Of a DNA stretch of 64,000 nt, positions 1 to 9,751 are shown piece by piece. The stretch lies in contig NC_047080.1 in the NCBI RefSeq assembly GCF_902459465.1, forward strand, positions 10,142,866 through 10,206,865, read 5' to 3'. The translations under genes and the position numbers were made by a program. The notes under the pieces are model-generated. The model did no database searches and was not told the DNA's origin. It worked only from the letters and a program-made list of their open reading frames with translations. Origin of the DNA: Asterias rubens. Its lineage: Eukaryota > Echinodermata > Asteroidea > Forcipulatida > Asteriidae. Within the stretch, counting starts at the first letter, position 1. Each line of letters starts with the position of its first letter.

Positions 1-352
1 TTTGAAAAGCGTTTGTAACCGTTTGTTATAAAATTGATATGGTTAGAAAGATGTTGTAAAAGTAGGATACAATAATCTACACAAATAAGCCTCAAAATTG
101 CGTGGTTTTCGTTTTACCTCATCGACTATCACGGTCGGCCATTTATGGGAGTCAAAATCTTGACTCCCATAAATGGCCGACCGTGTTAATTCGCGACGTA
201 AAATGAAAACCGTGCAATTTTGAGTGATACTTGTGTGGATCATTATATTCTACTTTTAAAACATCTTTCCTACCATATACATTTCATAACAAACTGTTTC
301 AAACGCTTTTTTATAGACCAACTCGTCCGATCCAGGGCAACGTGTTCCTTTA
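1..352. repeat. Foldback element, family B, cut by the window edge
   Basis: The two halves are near-perfect inverted copies meeting at a palindrome (positions 134-184, around ggccatttatgggagtcaaa). The outer right end reads GGCAACGTGTTCCTTTAA; the left end is missing because the window starts inside the element. Other family B copies are at 32086-32454 (complete), 39893-40104 (shortened) and 7600-7900 (mostly the right half). Confidence 0.85.
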
Positions 353-946
353 AAATCCAGAGCACATTCTGACTGTACAAGAACACATGGACGTTTGTCA
401 GTTGTGACTATTCAGCATTTAATTTGGTGTTTAAAGTCGCTGGACACTATTGGTAATTGTCAAAGACCAGTCTTTCAGAATTTCAGAATTGTTATTGTTG
501 TTGCCATGATTAGTAGTTTTAAAATAAAATTTGATTGTTATTTGTATTCAATTTAATTAAATACAAAAAAAACTTTTTTTAATTGCCTTGGTATAAAATA
601 AATATGTTTGGTGTGTTACAATTCTAATCTACAGTGACTTTTAACATAAATTGTCATTTGTTCAAAACAATGGTGTGCTTTTCACTTTAAAAGTTTTATA
701 ATTTTTTGCGAGAAAATACTTGTTGTCGTCAAGGTGTAAAAATTAATGTTTATGTGTGAACTTGGTTAATGGTATACGTACCCCAATTATTCTTTTGGAG
801 ACATTGGAAAATAAAATGTACAAAATAAATGTACTTGCGGTAGCCGCTATCAGAACAAAGAACAAAATGCTAATTGTCATTAAACACAAAGCACATTTAT
901 AACTCTTGCACAAGAAGACACTGCTAGGCTGTTTTACAAATAAAAT

Positions 947-3900
947 TTATTTCGGACACTTTGTCTGTTTGAGATCTGACATCTCGATGAATGTGTCAAT
1001 CATCGTATTGCGTACCTTCTCAGTGAATTCAGGAACATCGTCTAATGTCATATCAGTTGTGGGTATCGGTTTGAGGACGTTCATCGTATATTCCCCTGAA
1101 GAAGGAAAATAAAAAAATATTGCAACTTTAAGTTTTAGAACCCTATCAGTCAGTTCATGTAGTATAAGTAGGAAACAATAGACCCTTCTCATGAAATATG
1201 CTAATTGCATTCACGCATGCGTACAAACCCTACTGGTCGGCAAACGCCATAGAGTTGTGCACTAAGCAGATGCACAATCGCGTCTGCGTCACGCAGTGCA
1301 CACTACTATGAATGTTTGTTATCTGTTTAGTGACATTATATCCCTGCTCACTATAAATGAAGTGGTTTACATTTAAATTCTTAATGTGCTCACGTTTTTG
1401 TTTTTAAAATCACCTTTCTTAATTACTTGTTATATCTTTTTAGTGTACACAGTGTCCTTAATTGCACTGGACACGTTTGGTAATTGTCAATGACTAGTAT
1501 TCTCACTTGGTGTATCACAACATACGCTTGAAACACCCTTGTTGTACAAAATACAGTGTGCTTTCAGATAGGAGTAAAAGGCTTCTGGCCAAAAGTCTTT
1601 TACTATTTTAGTGGGAGTCGTTAACAGCTCTCGGTTGCTCGTTACCAAGTAAGGTTTTATGCAATGTATATTTTGAGTTGTTACCAACGTGTACAGTGCC
1701 TTTAATAGTGTAGCAGTTGTAATATTGAAAGGCTATGGCACTGTCTAAATAAAATAGCTAAATATTTACCGGATGTGAAGCGATTATGCCTTACACTGAA
1801 GAAAGACTCTTGGCTGGAAAATACCACCGGCACAACTGGGACCTGATGACAAAATTTACAAAAAAGTGTCCTTTATATAAGAAAGTGTTCATATTCCACT
1901 AACCTTTTTTATTTCTCATCACAAAAAATAAGAAATAAAATACATATTGTTGAATTCCAATGGCTTTAAGTAAAGCAGAGACAAAGTTTACTTTCGGGGA
2001 ACCAATCTTGAAGCTTATCTTTAAGAAGTTTAACTTGCATAGAATTTTTGGAAAATTGTTTGATAAGAAGCTCCCGAGCTTGTGGTACTTGAAGTGTTGT
2101 TTGTCAGATGAAGAATCTTTTACATTTTACGTCTGGCCTTGAAATAACCCAGTGCACCCTCAGCAATTGCGATTGAGCCTGTGCTTTTGCTGTGGTGCCC
2201 CGTGCAATGTTCCTGTGCTCTTCATTTCCTCACAGAGGTGCCCCTTTAACAAAGGGAATTTTATGTGTGGCCCTTTAAGAGCCAAGTTCAAGGCCTGTTA
2301 CATGACTCACCTGTGCGTGTACTGCAAGGTTAAAGGCGCCTTTCTTGAACGGAAGCAAGTATCCATGTTTCTCCGAGACTGGTTCAGTTTTGCAAAGTTT
2401 TCTTGTGCCCTCGGGAAACACCCAAACTTTTGCCTGTGAATCGAGACGAAATTGTACATTTAAGTATGTAATAAGAAATGAAGTATACATGTATAATGTA
2501 TGTTTTGATTTAGTGAATAGTCTTGGCCCAAGTTGTTTAGTCTTGGCCCAATATGTTTACTGGTTTTTAGTCTTGGCCAAGTTTGCCTTGGCCAAATATG
2601 TTTAGTCTTGGCCCAAGACGGTTAGTCTTGGCCCAAAATGTTTAGTTTTGGCCCAAGATGTTTAGCCTTGGCCCAATATGTTATTCTTGGCCCAATACCG
2701 AAGTTAGTCTTTGCACAATACATTTATTCTTGGCCCGAGACGATTAGTCTTGGGACAATAATTATGTTTATTCTTGGCCCATGACGTAAGTCAAGTTGGT
2801 TAAATCATGCTGTTAAAGAGGGTGCGTTATGACGATTTACAACTGGTACGTTATCCAGTATTGATCACTGACTCCTAGGGAGAAAACTAGTCTTTGTTGG
2901 ACTTACATTTTGGTCTTTGATAGTCTTGACAGTTTTCTCCAAGACTTCCTTAGCCTTATCTCTGTTGGTACGATTGACGAAGATGACGCCGCAGAGAATG
3001 GCCGCTATGCCCATCGGTCCTGCGTACTTCACCGAATTCTTCATCATGATAGTACATCGCTTTGGCCAGAACTCCATCATTGCTAGAGACATCAACACAC
3101 ACAATTCTGACTGTAAAGAAGTCTCAACCCAAGTGGATTACTGAAACATTGTTGGGTCGCAATTGACCCGGATCATGGAACCTGACAAGTTTTTGGGTCA
3201 GAACCCGGTGGGTGAGAGAATTAAATGTCTGGCCACAGCCCCTTTAAGTAAATACGTTTGGTTCTGAAGAACCTGCAGGTTTACTTAATATTTCAAGCAG
3301 TATGCTTCTTTTTTAAGTCAGGAGAATATTTTTGAGGAAATATAATCGGCTGTTGCGAATGGCTTAACAACAAAAATTATCTTTGGTATATATAGATGCA
3401 AAAAATTATAGTTAATGCATTAATTATAGTAAGACAACGCATGATGCTTACCAATATGATCTATGGTGCTCTGATGGTTACACACTATAATATATGGCGT
3501 ATCCGAGACCAGATGCTCCAGTCCTTCAGCGCTTACTTTGATCCCAAATAAATGCTTGACTGTAAGGCGTGTGAAAAAGGCTGGCCACCTGAAAAAAAAT
3601 AAGGCAACCAAGGTCACGTTGGCGTAGTAGTGGTGTCATGCCTTGCCTTCCATCCATTGCTTCCATCTCTGGGACCCTGGTTCGAAACCCACTTTGGGCA
3701 CTATGTGGATTGGGTTTTCAGTCCCCACACCTGATTGCATGGGTTTTCCCCTTGACTAATTCTCTGGAGTTTTCCTCCCACATCTAAACCTGATACTTCT
3801 TTGTTGTCTCCTCCTTCGTCCAGTTGCTGAACAGGCTTGTGACAAGAATTATGTAGATGCAAATGTAAAGGTTCAACCAAAAGTGTGTTTTGTCCGTGCT

Positions 3901-4553
3901 ACATTTATGTTGTATATATTATTAGCAAGGCTTTAGTTTGTTCATACTTGGGGCCCAATTTTATAGAGCTGGTCAAGCAGAACATATTGCTTAAAGGCAG
4001 TGGACACTATTGGTAATTACTCAAAATAATTATTAGCATAATTAAGCATGTTAAGCAGAAAATACTGAATGACAAATTTCTTTGCTTAGCAAACATTGAG
4101 TGGGGCAGCAGTCAAAACAATTTAAACTTAAAGTAATTTTGGCTGGTAACCTATTTCTGTTATTAAAGCAACACTTTTCTGTGCTACGAAAGTTTTTTGT
4201 GCTTATCAGCTTTATGAAATTAGGCCCTGAGCCTTAGGCAAAAGGGAGGGAGAGTAAATGGGAAGAGGGTAAACATAAACACAGTAGGCCCAGTTTGGAA
4301 TGTCATTAACATTTTCTATCAAAACTTTTACTTACTTGACATTATCTGCATCCCCAGGTTTCAGTAGAATAAATGGAATGGATATAAAGCCAATGGCAGG
4401 GTAGCACAAGTTGTACAAATAGTACTTGGTCCAAAAGCGTAATGTCCGACTGGTCAGCAGCAGTATCAGGTAGAGAAGAGTACCAGCTATCAGAATGGTG
4501 TTCACAAAATCCCTGGGAGATGATGGGGTTATCTCTTCAATATCGGACTCCAT
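947..4553 (-). CDS. AGPAT1: 1-acyl-sn-glycerol-3-phosphate acyltransferase (AGPAT1/2-like), complete
   Basis: Acylates lysophosphatidic acid at sn-2 to give phosphatidic acid in the ER membrane. Exons in transcript order (minus strand): 4553-4336, 3588-3452, 3082-2907, 2433-2311, 1842-1770, 1095-947. All introns are GT-AG, phases agree, and the sum is 876 nt (291 aa plus stop), close to the roughly 280 aa of vertebrate AGPAT1/2. The start MESDIEEI precedes a hydrophobic segment at about residues 18-34 and a second near 50-65. The catalytic HX4D box is NHQSTID (H111, D116), motif II is GVIFVNR, motif III is FPEGTR (183-188), followed by PFKKGAF and the VPVVPVVFSS strand. The third-exon acceptor was set at 3083 because it gives the family spacing between NHQSTID and MMEFWPKRC; a cag acceptor 24 nt upstream is also in frame. 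An AATAAA overlaps the stop codon. I cannot decide between AGPAT1 and AGPAT2 orthology; it may be the pre-duplication gene. Confidence 0.93.
1459..1708. repeat. Foldback element, family A, internally shortened copy
   Basis: Starts with a variant of the family A end (cactggacacgtttggtaat) and finishes with the inverted end near gtgtacagtgcctttaat. It lies in the last intron of the AGPAT gene. Confidence 0.7.
2516..2790. repeat. Minisatellite in AGPAT intron (TTGGCCCAAGATGTTTAGTC-like unit)
   Basis: A diverged tandem repeat with a unit of roughly 18-22 bp built around agtcttggcccaa, in about a dozen copies, lies in the intron between 2434 and 2906. No coding content is seen. Unit edges vary, so the period is approximate. 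Confidence 0.85.
3632..3860 (+). repeat. Dispersed repeat, family G (SINE-like)
   Basis: Shares a block (a ttcgaa box, 'gggcactatg..gattgggtttt', then 'tctggagttttcctcccacatcta') with 39690-39880 and 41225-41480 on the plus strand and with 18270-18480 and 55430-55605 on the minus strand. It lies in the first AGPAT intron. Origin is not recognised; the ttcgaa box could be a decayed tRNA-like promoter. Confidence 0.65.
3951..4228. repeat. Foldback element, family C, carrying a family A fragment
   Basis: Outer ends are gggcccaattttatagagct and its inverse (agctttatgaaattaggccc). A family A end (ttaaaggcagtggacactat) interrupts the left arm at about 3990-4045, which indicates nesting. Confidence 0.7.
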
Positions 4554-6470
4554 TGTTGTTTGCGAGCAGACGATACTGTAAGATCAAGAAGGCGGGAAAA
4601 TACATTGTTACTGCACTACACTTGTTTTACTGAACATGGTTCCACTAGGGCCAGCAGTGACCCAGGAAGGCCAGTATAGTGACCCAGGAGGGCCAGTATA
4701 GTGACCTCGGAATGGGTCTAGCCGTTACGACCTAATCTGGGTCAATCTGACTCGAAAGTGTGTATTTGGTCCAGTATTTGTTACACAATAATCGTGAGGA
4801 GAAAAAGATCTACACCCGTACATACCTAAAACGGCAATTTTAATGAAGTGTAAGATTCGTGTTGTTGATACCGTAGACGGAGAGAATAAAAATAATGTTG
4901 TATTTTTATAATTTATTCACTTTCAAATTATAACGTCAGCAACATCACGAAGTGCCAAAAACATGAACGGTCGGAAAACTCGGTTTAACTTTTGGGTGGA
5001 TTCGATTTAGTTGACCATCTAACATCTAACGAAGTTATATGTCTCAAGCTCATCCAGTTTCTTAGTTATGCTTAGCTGATTAAAGGCAAGCACCCAATGA
5101 ACACGGAATAATTATACGTTTCCAAAAAGAGCATCAAACTCATTGTACTTTCTTTGTGTGTTAATGCTATACCTCCATGATTATACAGGTGGCACCGTGC
5201 TAATTGTCAGTGTCCGGCTTTTGTGTTTTCGAGAGACGCTTAAAACTTTAACCTGCAATTTATAAAGAAGGGCAACAACAACGAACCCATGAACCTGGTG
5301 TTACGTAACCGGTCACCGACGCGCCGTCAGTGCTCCAACTTTTGCGTTTTTGCCAACAAGTTTACATACAACGCCTGCACACAGTCCATGTCTATACATG
5401 TACTGTTTTCACGAAGCCTTTAAAGATGCTATGTCAGATTTCTGGCCGAGTTGACCCCAAAATTTTGATTTACCATTCAGTCAAAAAAAATTCAATAGGT
5501 ATTTTGATGGGGGGTCGAGAAAGTTACAAGCTTTTATTTGAGCCATTGCCTGAAAAAGTCTGCCCATTATTAGTAGCAGTGAAATAAAGTGCTCAAAATT
5601 AGTTTTTGTCGGATCCCGACAATATATCGCGTGACCAATTCTTATGTGTTTTATAAGAAACGTTTTAACTTTTTATCATGGTTCCTGACCATTAAAAGTA
5701 AAAGTTAAACTTTTTTCGTTAGAGCGGGTGATACTCTTTGAAATACCATTCAGTCAAAAAAAAATCAATTTTGTAATGTTGGTGCCAAAAATCTGACATA
5801 GCATCTTTAAGTTGTGTTATCATGTAGCAAAGGAAATGTTGTTCAACAACTTTGCATTCCTTTTGAAAGGAATTTCCGGTGAGAACGTAAAGTGGCGCCA
5901 TGTCGCACAGGGCACTTTTTAAAGGTGCAAGGGACACCTGGGCAGCTTAGCGGTGTGACTCGCTATCCCCAAGAAAATAATGAGAAACTGAAATGTGAAG
6001 AAATTGTCTTCCTAAAAATAATAATTGCTTAGAGCTGGTTCGAATACATATTAATTGCCTCATGTAACTTGTCCGTTATCGCCGCGGGGCTTCTGATTTC
6101 CTTTGTAAACGGGTGTCATATAAAAAAACTCCGAGTCCCAAATGCAGTGGGGCCTGCTGGTTGACCCAGAAAGTGGTTTAACAATGAAATTTTTATCTCC
6201 GACTCTGGGTCATATTGATACTGATTTCGGGTTACAATATTTTATTGTGTATATCAAAATTGCCACTGTCGTAGTGCTTTTCAATGGGGAATTGTTTCTC
6301 CTAAATCGATTAAAAAAACGGAATCCTTAAAAAATAAAAACAATAGGCTATTTTTTGAAGAAGGCAATTTTGGTGAACAGGAAACAAAATGATTCTGGGC
6401 CACAGAGACAATCGGTCACTAGGCCACTTAGACCCAGATTTCGGGTTAATTCTGACCCATGCTTTTTAAA
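4554..6470. other. Intergenic region upstream of AGPAT: repeats, no gene seen
   Basis: Contains the presumed AGPAT promoter and 5' UTR next to 4553, a short tandem array of gggccagtatagtgaccca at 4640-4700, an inverted pair (gatgctatgtcagattt at about 5426 and its complement at about 5787), and scattered copies of a sequence with gggtca/tgaccc boxes (4680-4760, 6125-6240, 6410-6460). Open frames here are short and have no family features. Confidence 0.6.
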
Positions 6471-6479
6471 AAGTTTTAG

Positions 6480-7500
6480 TAAACCTTTGATTTGTTAAAT
6501 TTATTTGCACTGTAAATAATATATGTATACACCAGAGTTCGTGTGCCTTCCAAGGTATAATGGGCGTCTACACGTTTAAAGGCAGTGGACACTATTGGTA
6601 ATTGTCAACGACTAGTCTTTTCACTTGCTTTATCTCAACAAATGCATAAAATAACAAACCTGTGAAAATTTCAGCTCAATCGGTCATCGAAGTTGCGAGA
6701 TAATAATGAAAGAAAAAACAACCTTGTCACACGAAGTAAGTGTGCTTTCAGATGCTTGATTTCGAGACCTCAAGTTCTAAATCTGAGGTCTCGAAATCAA
6801 ATTCGTGGAAAATTACTTCTTTCTCGAAAACTACGTTACTTCAGAGGGAGCCGTTTCTTACAATATTTTATATTACCAACCTCTCCCCAGTACTGGTTAC
6901 CAAGTAAGTTTTCATGCTAAAACTTATTTTACTAACTACCAATAGTGTCCACTGCCTTTAATGCACTTCGGATCAACCCTGATTTATTACGTTTGATAGT
7001 ATATCATAAATAAGGTGTTTTATATTATATAGATCGAGTTGAAAGTTAATAAATTACTTTATGTTTATTTTGAGAGGTGTTGTATTCCATTATGGATAAT
7101 GAAATATTTGAGATTTTTTTTTTAAATTGCAGCAACGTGGACGTCAACCCGTTCTATACAAACAAGCCAATATGCCACTTTGTAAATGCTCAGCAGGTTT
7201 TTTTAAAATTGTTATTATAAAGTTTGTAAACCTTGGATTTGTTAAATTTATTTGGACTGTAAACAACGTGTGTGATATGCACGCCTTCAAATCATGCAAC
7301 CCTGATTTGTTACGTTGACAGCATATCGATGAGGTGTTTTTTGGGGAAACTATGTATAGATTGAGTTGAAAAATAATAAATTATATTATGTTTAATTTGA
7401 CAGGGAGGACGGTGTTATATTCCATATGGATTAAAGAGGGAATTGCATTTTCCCCATAGCAGCACCGTGGACGTTATTAACCCGTTGTGTATAATAACAA
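6480..7500. repeat. Two tandem copies of a ~300-bp unit, the first interrupted by a family A element
   Basis: Copy 1 (about 6480-7160) and copy 2 (about 7215-7500) share gatttgttaaatttatttg, accctgattt(a/g)ttacg, and a tail with gcagca(a/c)cgtggacgt. Copy 1 carries the complete family A element 6576-6961, absent from copy 2. No gene is seen. Confidence 0.8.
6576..6961. mobile_element. Complete family A foldback element (MITE-like), TTAA ends
   Basis: Starts TTAAAGGCAGTGGACACTAT and ends with the exact kind of inverse (atagtgtccactgcctttaa), with an internal palindrome around ttcgagacctcaagttctaa. It has no coding capacity. Sister copies are at 13194-13565, 23393-23772, 31045-31430, 48111-48496 and 63889-64000, with shorter ones at 1459-1708, 8237-8525, 9450-9682 and fragments near 430 and 20455-20610. 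TTAA flanks suggest mobilisation by a piggyBac-type transposase, but no transposase is in the window. Confidence 0.85.
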
Positions 7501-7569
7501 AGACCGACTTATGAAAACTGCTGGCCGTTTCAAGTATTACAGCATCGAATGTAAAATTGAAAACAGAAA

Positions 7570-7905
7570 CATCGTAAATAAGAATGAACCATGGCCTTTG
7601 CAGCTAGAAGGAACAAAGCAATACTACATTAGGTGTGCCGAAGCTGTTCCTTGTTGTTTTGCTTCGGTTTTCCTTTTACTTTGCGAACTAACACAGTCGG
7701 CCATTTTTGACTCCACAAAATGGCGTGCCGTGTTAATTCACGACGTAAAAGGAAAACCGTGCATTTTCGCGGCATTTGTTTGGATCATTATATTCTACTT
7801 TTAAAACATCCTTACCATAATGCGTTTCATACAAACGGTATTCAAACGCTTTTCATCAACCAATGCATCTCGACGATCCAAGGCAACGTGTCATGCCTCG
7901 AAACC
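7570..7905. repeat. Decayed family B foldback element
   Basis: Holds the cacggtcggccattt...tgactcc palindrome core near 7690-7735 and the right end with tcgacgatccaaggcaacgtg. Much of the left half differs from the other copies. Confidence 0.65.
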
Positions 7906-7942
7906 TAAACCTGTTCTTCATTCTGATACTCTTTGCATCAAT

Positions 7943-7990
7943 ATGGAGGAACAAAGTAATACAAAACAGAAAGGAAGAAAAGGGGTTGGG
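7943..7990 (+). CDS. Possible first coding exon of the C11orf98-like gene
   Basis: An ATG at 7943 opens a basic reading frame (MEEQSNTKQKGRKGVG) that could join in phase 0 to the exon at 9752 through a weak GTGAAA donor at 7991. A stronger GTGACC donor eight bases on (7999) gives the wrong phase and reaches a stop. The peptide is not recognisably conserved, so this is a weak call that transcript data would settle. Confidence 0.2.
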
Positions 7991-8236
7991 GTGAAAAGGT
8001 GACCGATCTTTTCTTTAAACACAAACACAAGAAATGCAGCTAATTGGGGAAGCATGCATAGATCAAGGGAAGGGGACTATTTCCTATATGATTTGCCGGA
8101 GTATGCACTAATGTTCCGGCCTATCTTATCAATGCAACCATCTTTTATTTCGTAAACATAAGTAGGTCTCTAGCCGACCTTGTTGGGCTGTTGTGGCTCT
8201 CTTTAGTCATGTGCCTATATGACAAGACCGATGCTA

Positions 8237-8525
8237 AAGGGCACTGGAAACTGTTGGTTATGACTCAAAATAATTGTTAGCATAAAAACTTATTTGGTAT
8301 ACCAAGTTAAAACGAGCAATGGCGAGCTGTTGATAGTATTTTTTTCAATTAATTTTGTGACGGTTATTGCAACATGGGCATCTTTTGTGATGGATATACC
8401 AGCGCATTATATTCATGTTATTTATTGTGACTAAAACATTTGAATGTGCGAAACGGCTCCCTCTGAAGTAACATAATTTTTGAGTAAGAGGTAATTTGTC
8501 ATTCCCCACACTATTAAAATACTTC
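8237..8525. repeat. Family A foldback fragment in a ~1.7-kb stretch without genes (8000-9750)
   Basis: gggcactggaaactgttggt followed by family A internal sequence (aataattgttagcataaaaa, gtgcgaaacggctccctctg). The rest of 8526-9450 shows no gene or repeat that I recognise. Confidence 0.6.
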
Positions 8526-9449
8526 AGGCCTGACGCCTTAACAGTTTAAAATTAAAAATAATAGTCCGGCCCTTGAAAAATACAGACCATAACGCCCCTC
8601 ACGACTAGTGTTAACTAGTGACACACGACATGTCAATGCCCGGCTAGACTGTTGTATTAAAAACCATAACAAACATTGTTACATAATACCAATCAGCGAA
8701 TAGCCTCTCTTTGACAACCGAAAACATACAAGGTGAACCAGAAAACCATGGACGTGTCTGAGCAGCACTGAATTGAAAATAAGAAAATATTAATAAAATA
8801 CCTTGATATTTCTACGAGGGTTGAGCTATCCCAGCTTGTTCGAATCTCTCTGAAACACGAGCCACGACTATCGTTTTAGAATCTTGTCTGGGTCTGGCCT
8901 CAAAGATACATAGTTGGTCTGGCAAATTGCCGTCCGTTGCACGGATTGTTTATTATCACAATCCGCCATGTAGGCATGATGTGTCAGTACAGCGCTAGCC
9001 TTAGACTTGATTTCAAGGCTGAGATCGCAGTTATTCCTCTGCATCAGCCACGAAAAAACGCCCGCACAGATTAGCTATCACGCACTCGTAGGCTAAGGAG
9101 GTTAATCTAACAAGAGGGCGCTATTTCAGCCAAATAGCGGGGCAGACTAAAAGCCACGATCGCAGACTTGGAACCAATTCTACGCTAGTCTCCGTACACA
9201 ACTCGGGATGTGATTATAAATGACGATGCATCATGCATACAGTGGTGTGATGAGACTACAAAGGCCGTGACCTCGGATCACCCGATCGTCTATGCGTTGT
9301 CGATCGATATGGAGCGCGGAAAGGTCAACAAACAATGTGTGTTCCTCCTCCCATTTTGATTGTAAAAATGCTGGCAAACAGTCAAAAAGAAATCTTTGAA
9401 GGACTTTAATATTACACAAGGAATTATTAATGATCTTAGTGTAAACTTA

Positions 9450-9682
9450 CAGGCACTTGACACGTTTGGTAATTGCCAAAGACCAGTATTCTCACGTGTG
9501 TATCTAGACAAAATCATGCATAAAACAGCAAATCTGTGAACATTTGGGCTTAACTGGTCATTGAAGTTGCAAGAGAATAATGAAAAAAAAACCACACCCT
9601 TTTAGCTCCCTATTGCTCGTTCAAGTACGTTTGTATGCTAAAATTAATTTGAGTAATTATCAATAGTGTCTAGTGCCATTAA
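9450..9682. repeat. Family A foldback element, shortened
   Basis: Left end ggcacttgacacgtttggta and right end caatagtgtctagtgccatt, with the family interior (gcataaaacagcaaatctgt). It sits about 70 bp before the C11orf98-like exon at 9752. Confidence 0.7.
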
Positions 9683-9751
9683 CCCACGAGTACAATAGTA
9701 ACGACTGTAGACATTTTAATTAATTATTTCTTATCTCCTTTTCTTTCCCAG

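Noticed and set aside
2516..2790. Regularly repeated short units resembling a CRISPR array (also 16668-16985)
   Set aside because: Units abut without unique spacers, vary in sequence, lie in introns of animal genes and have no cas genes nearby.
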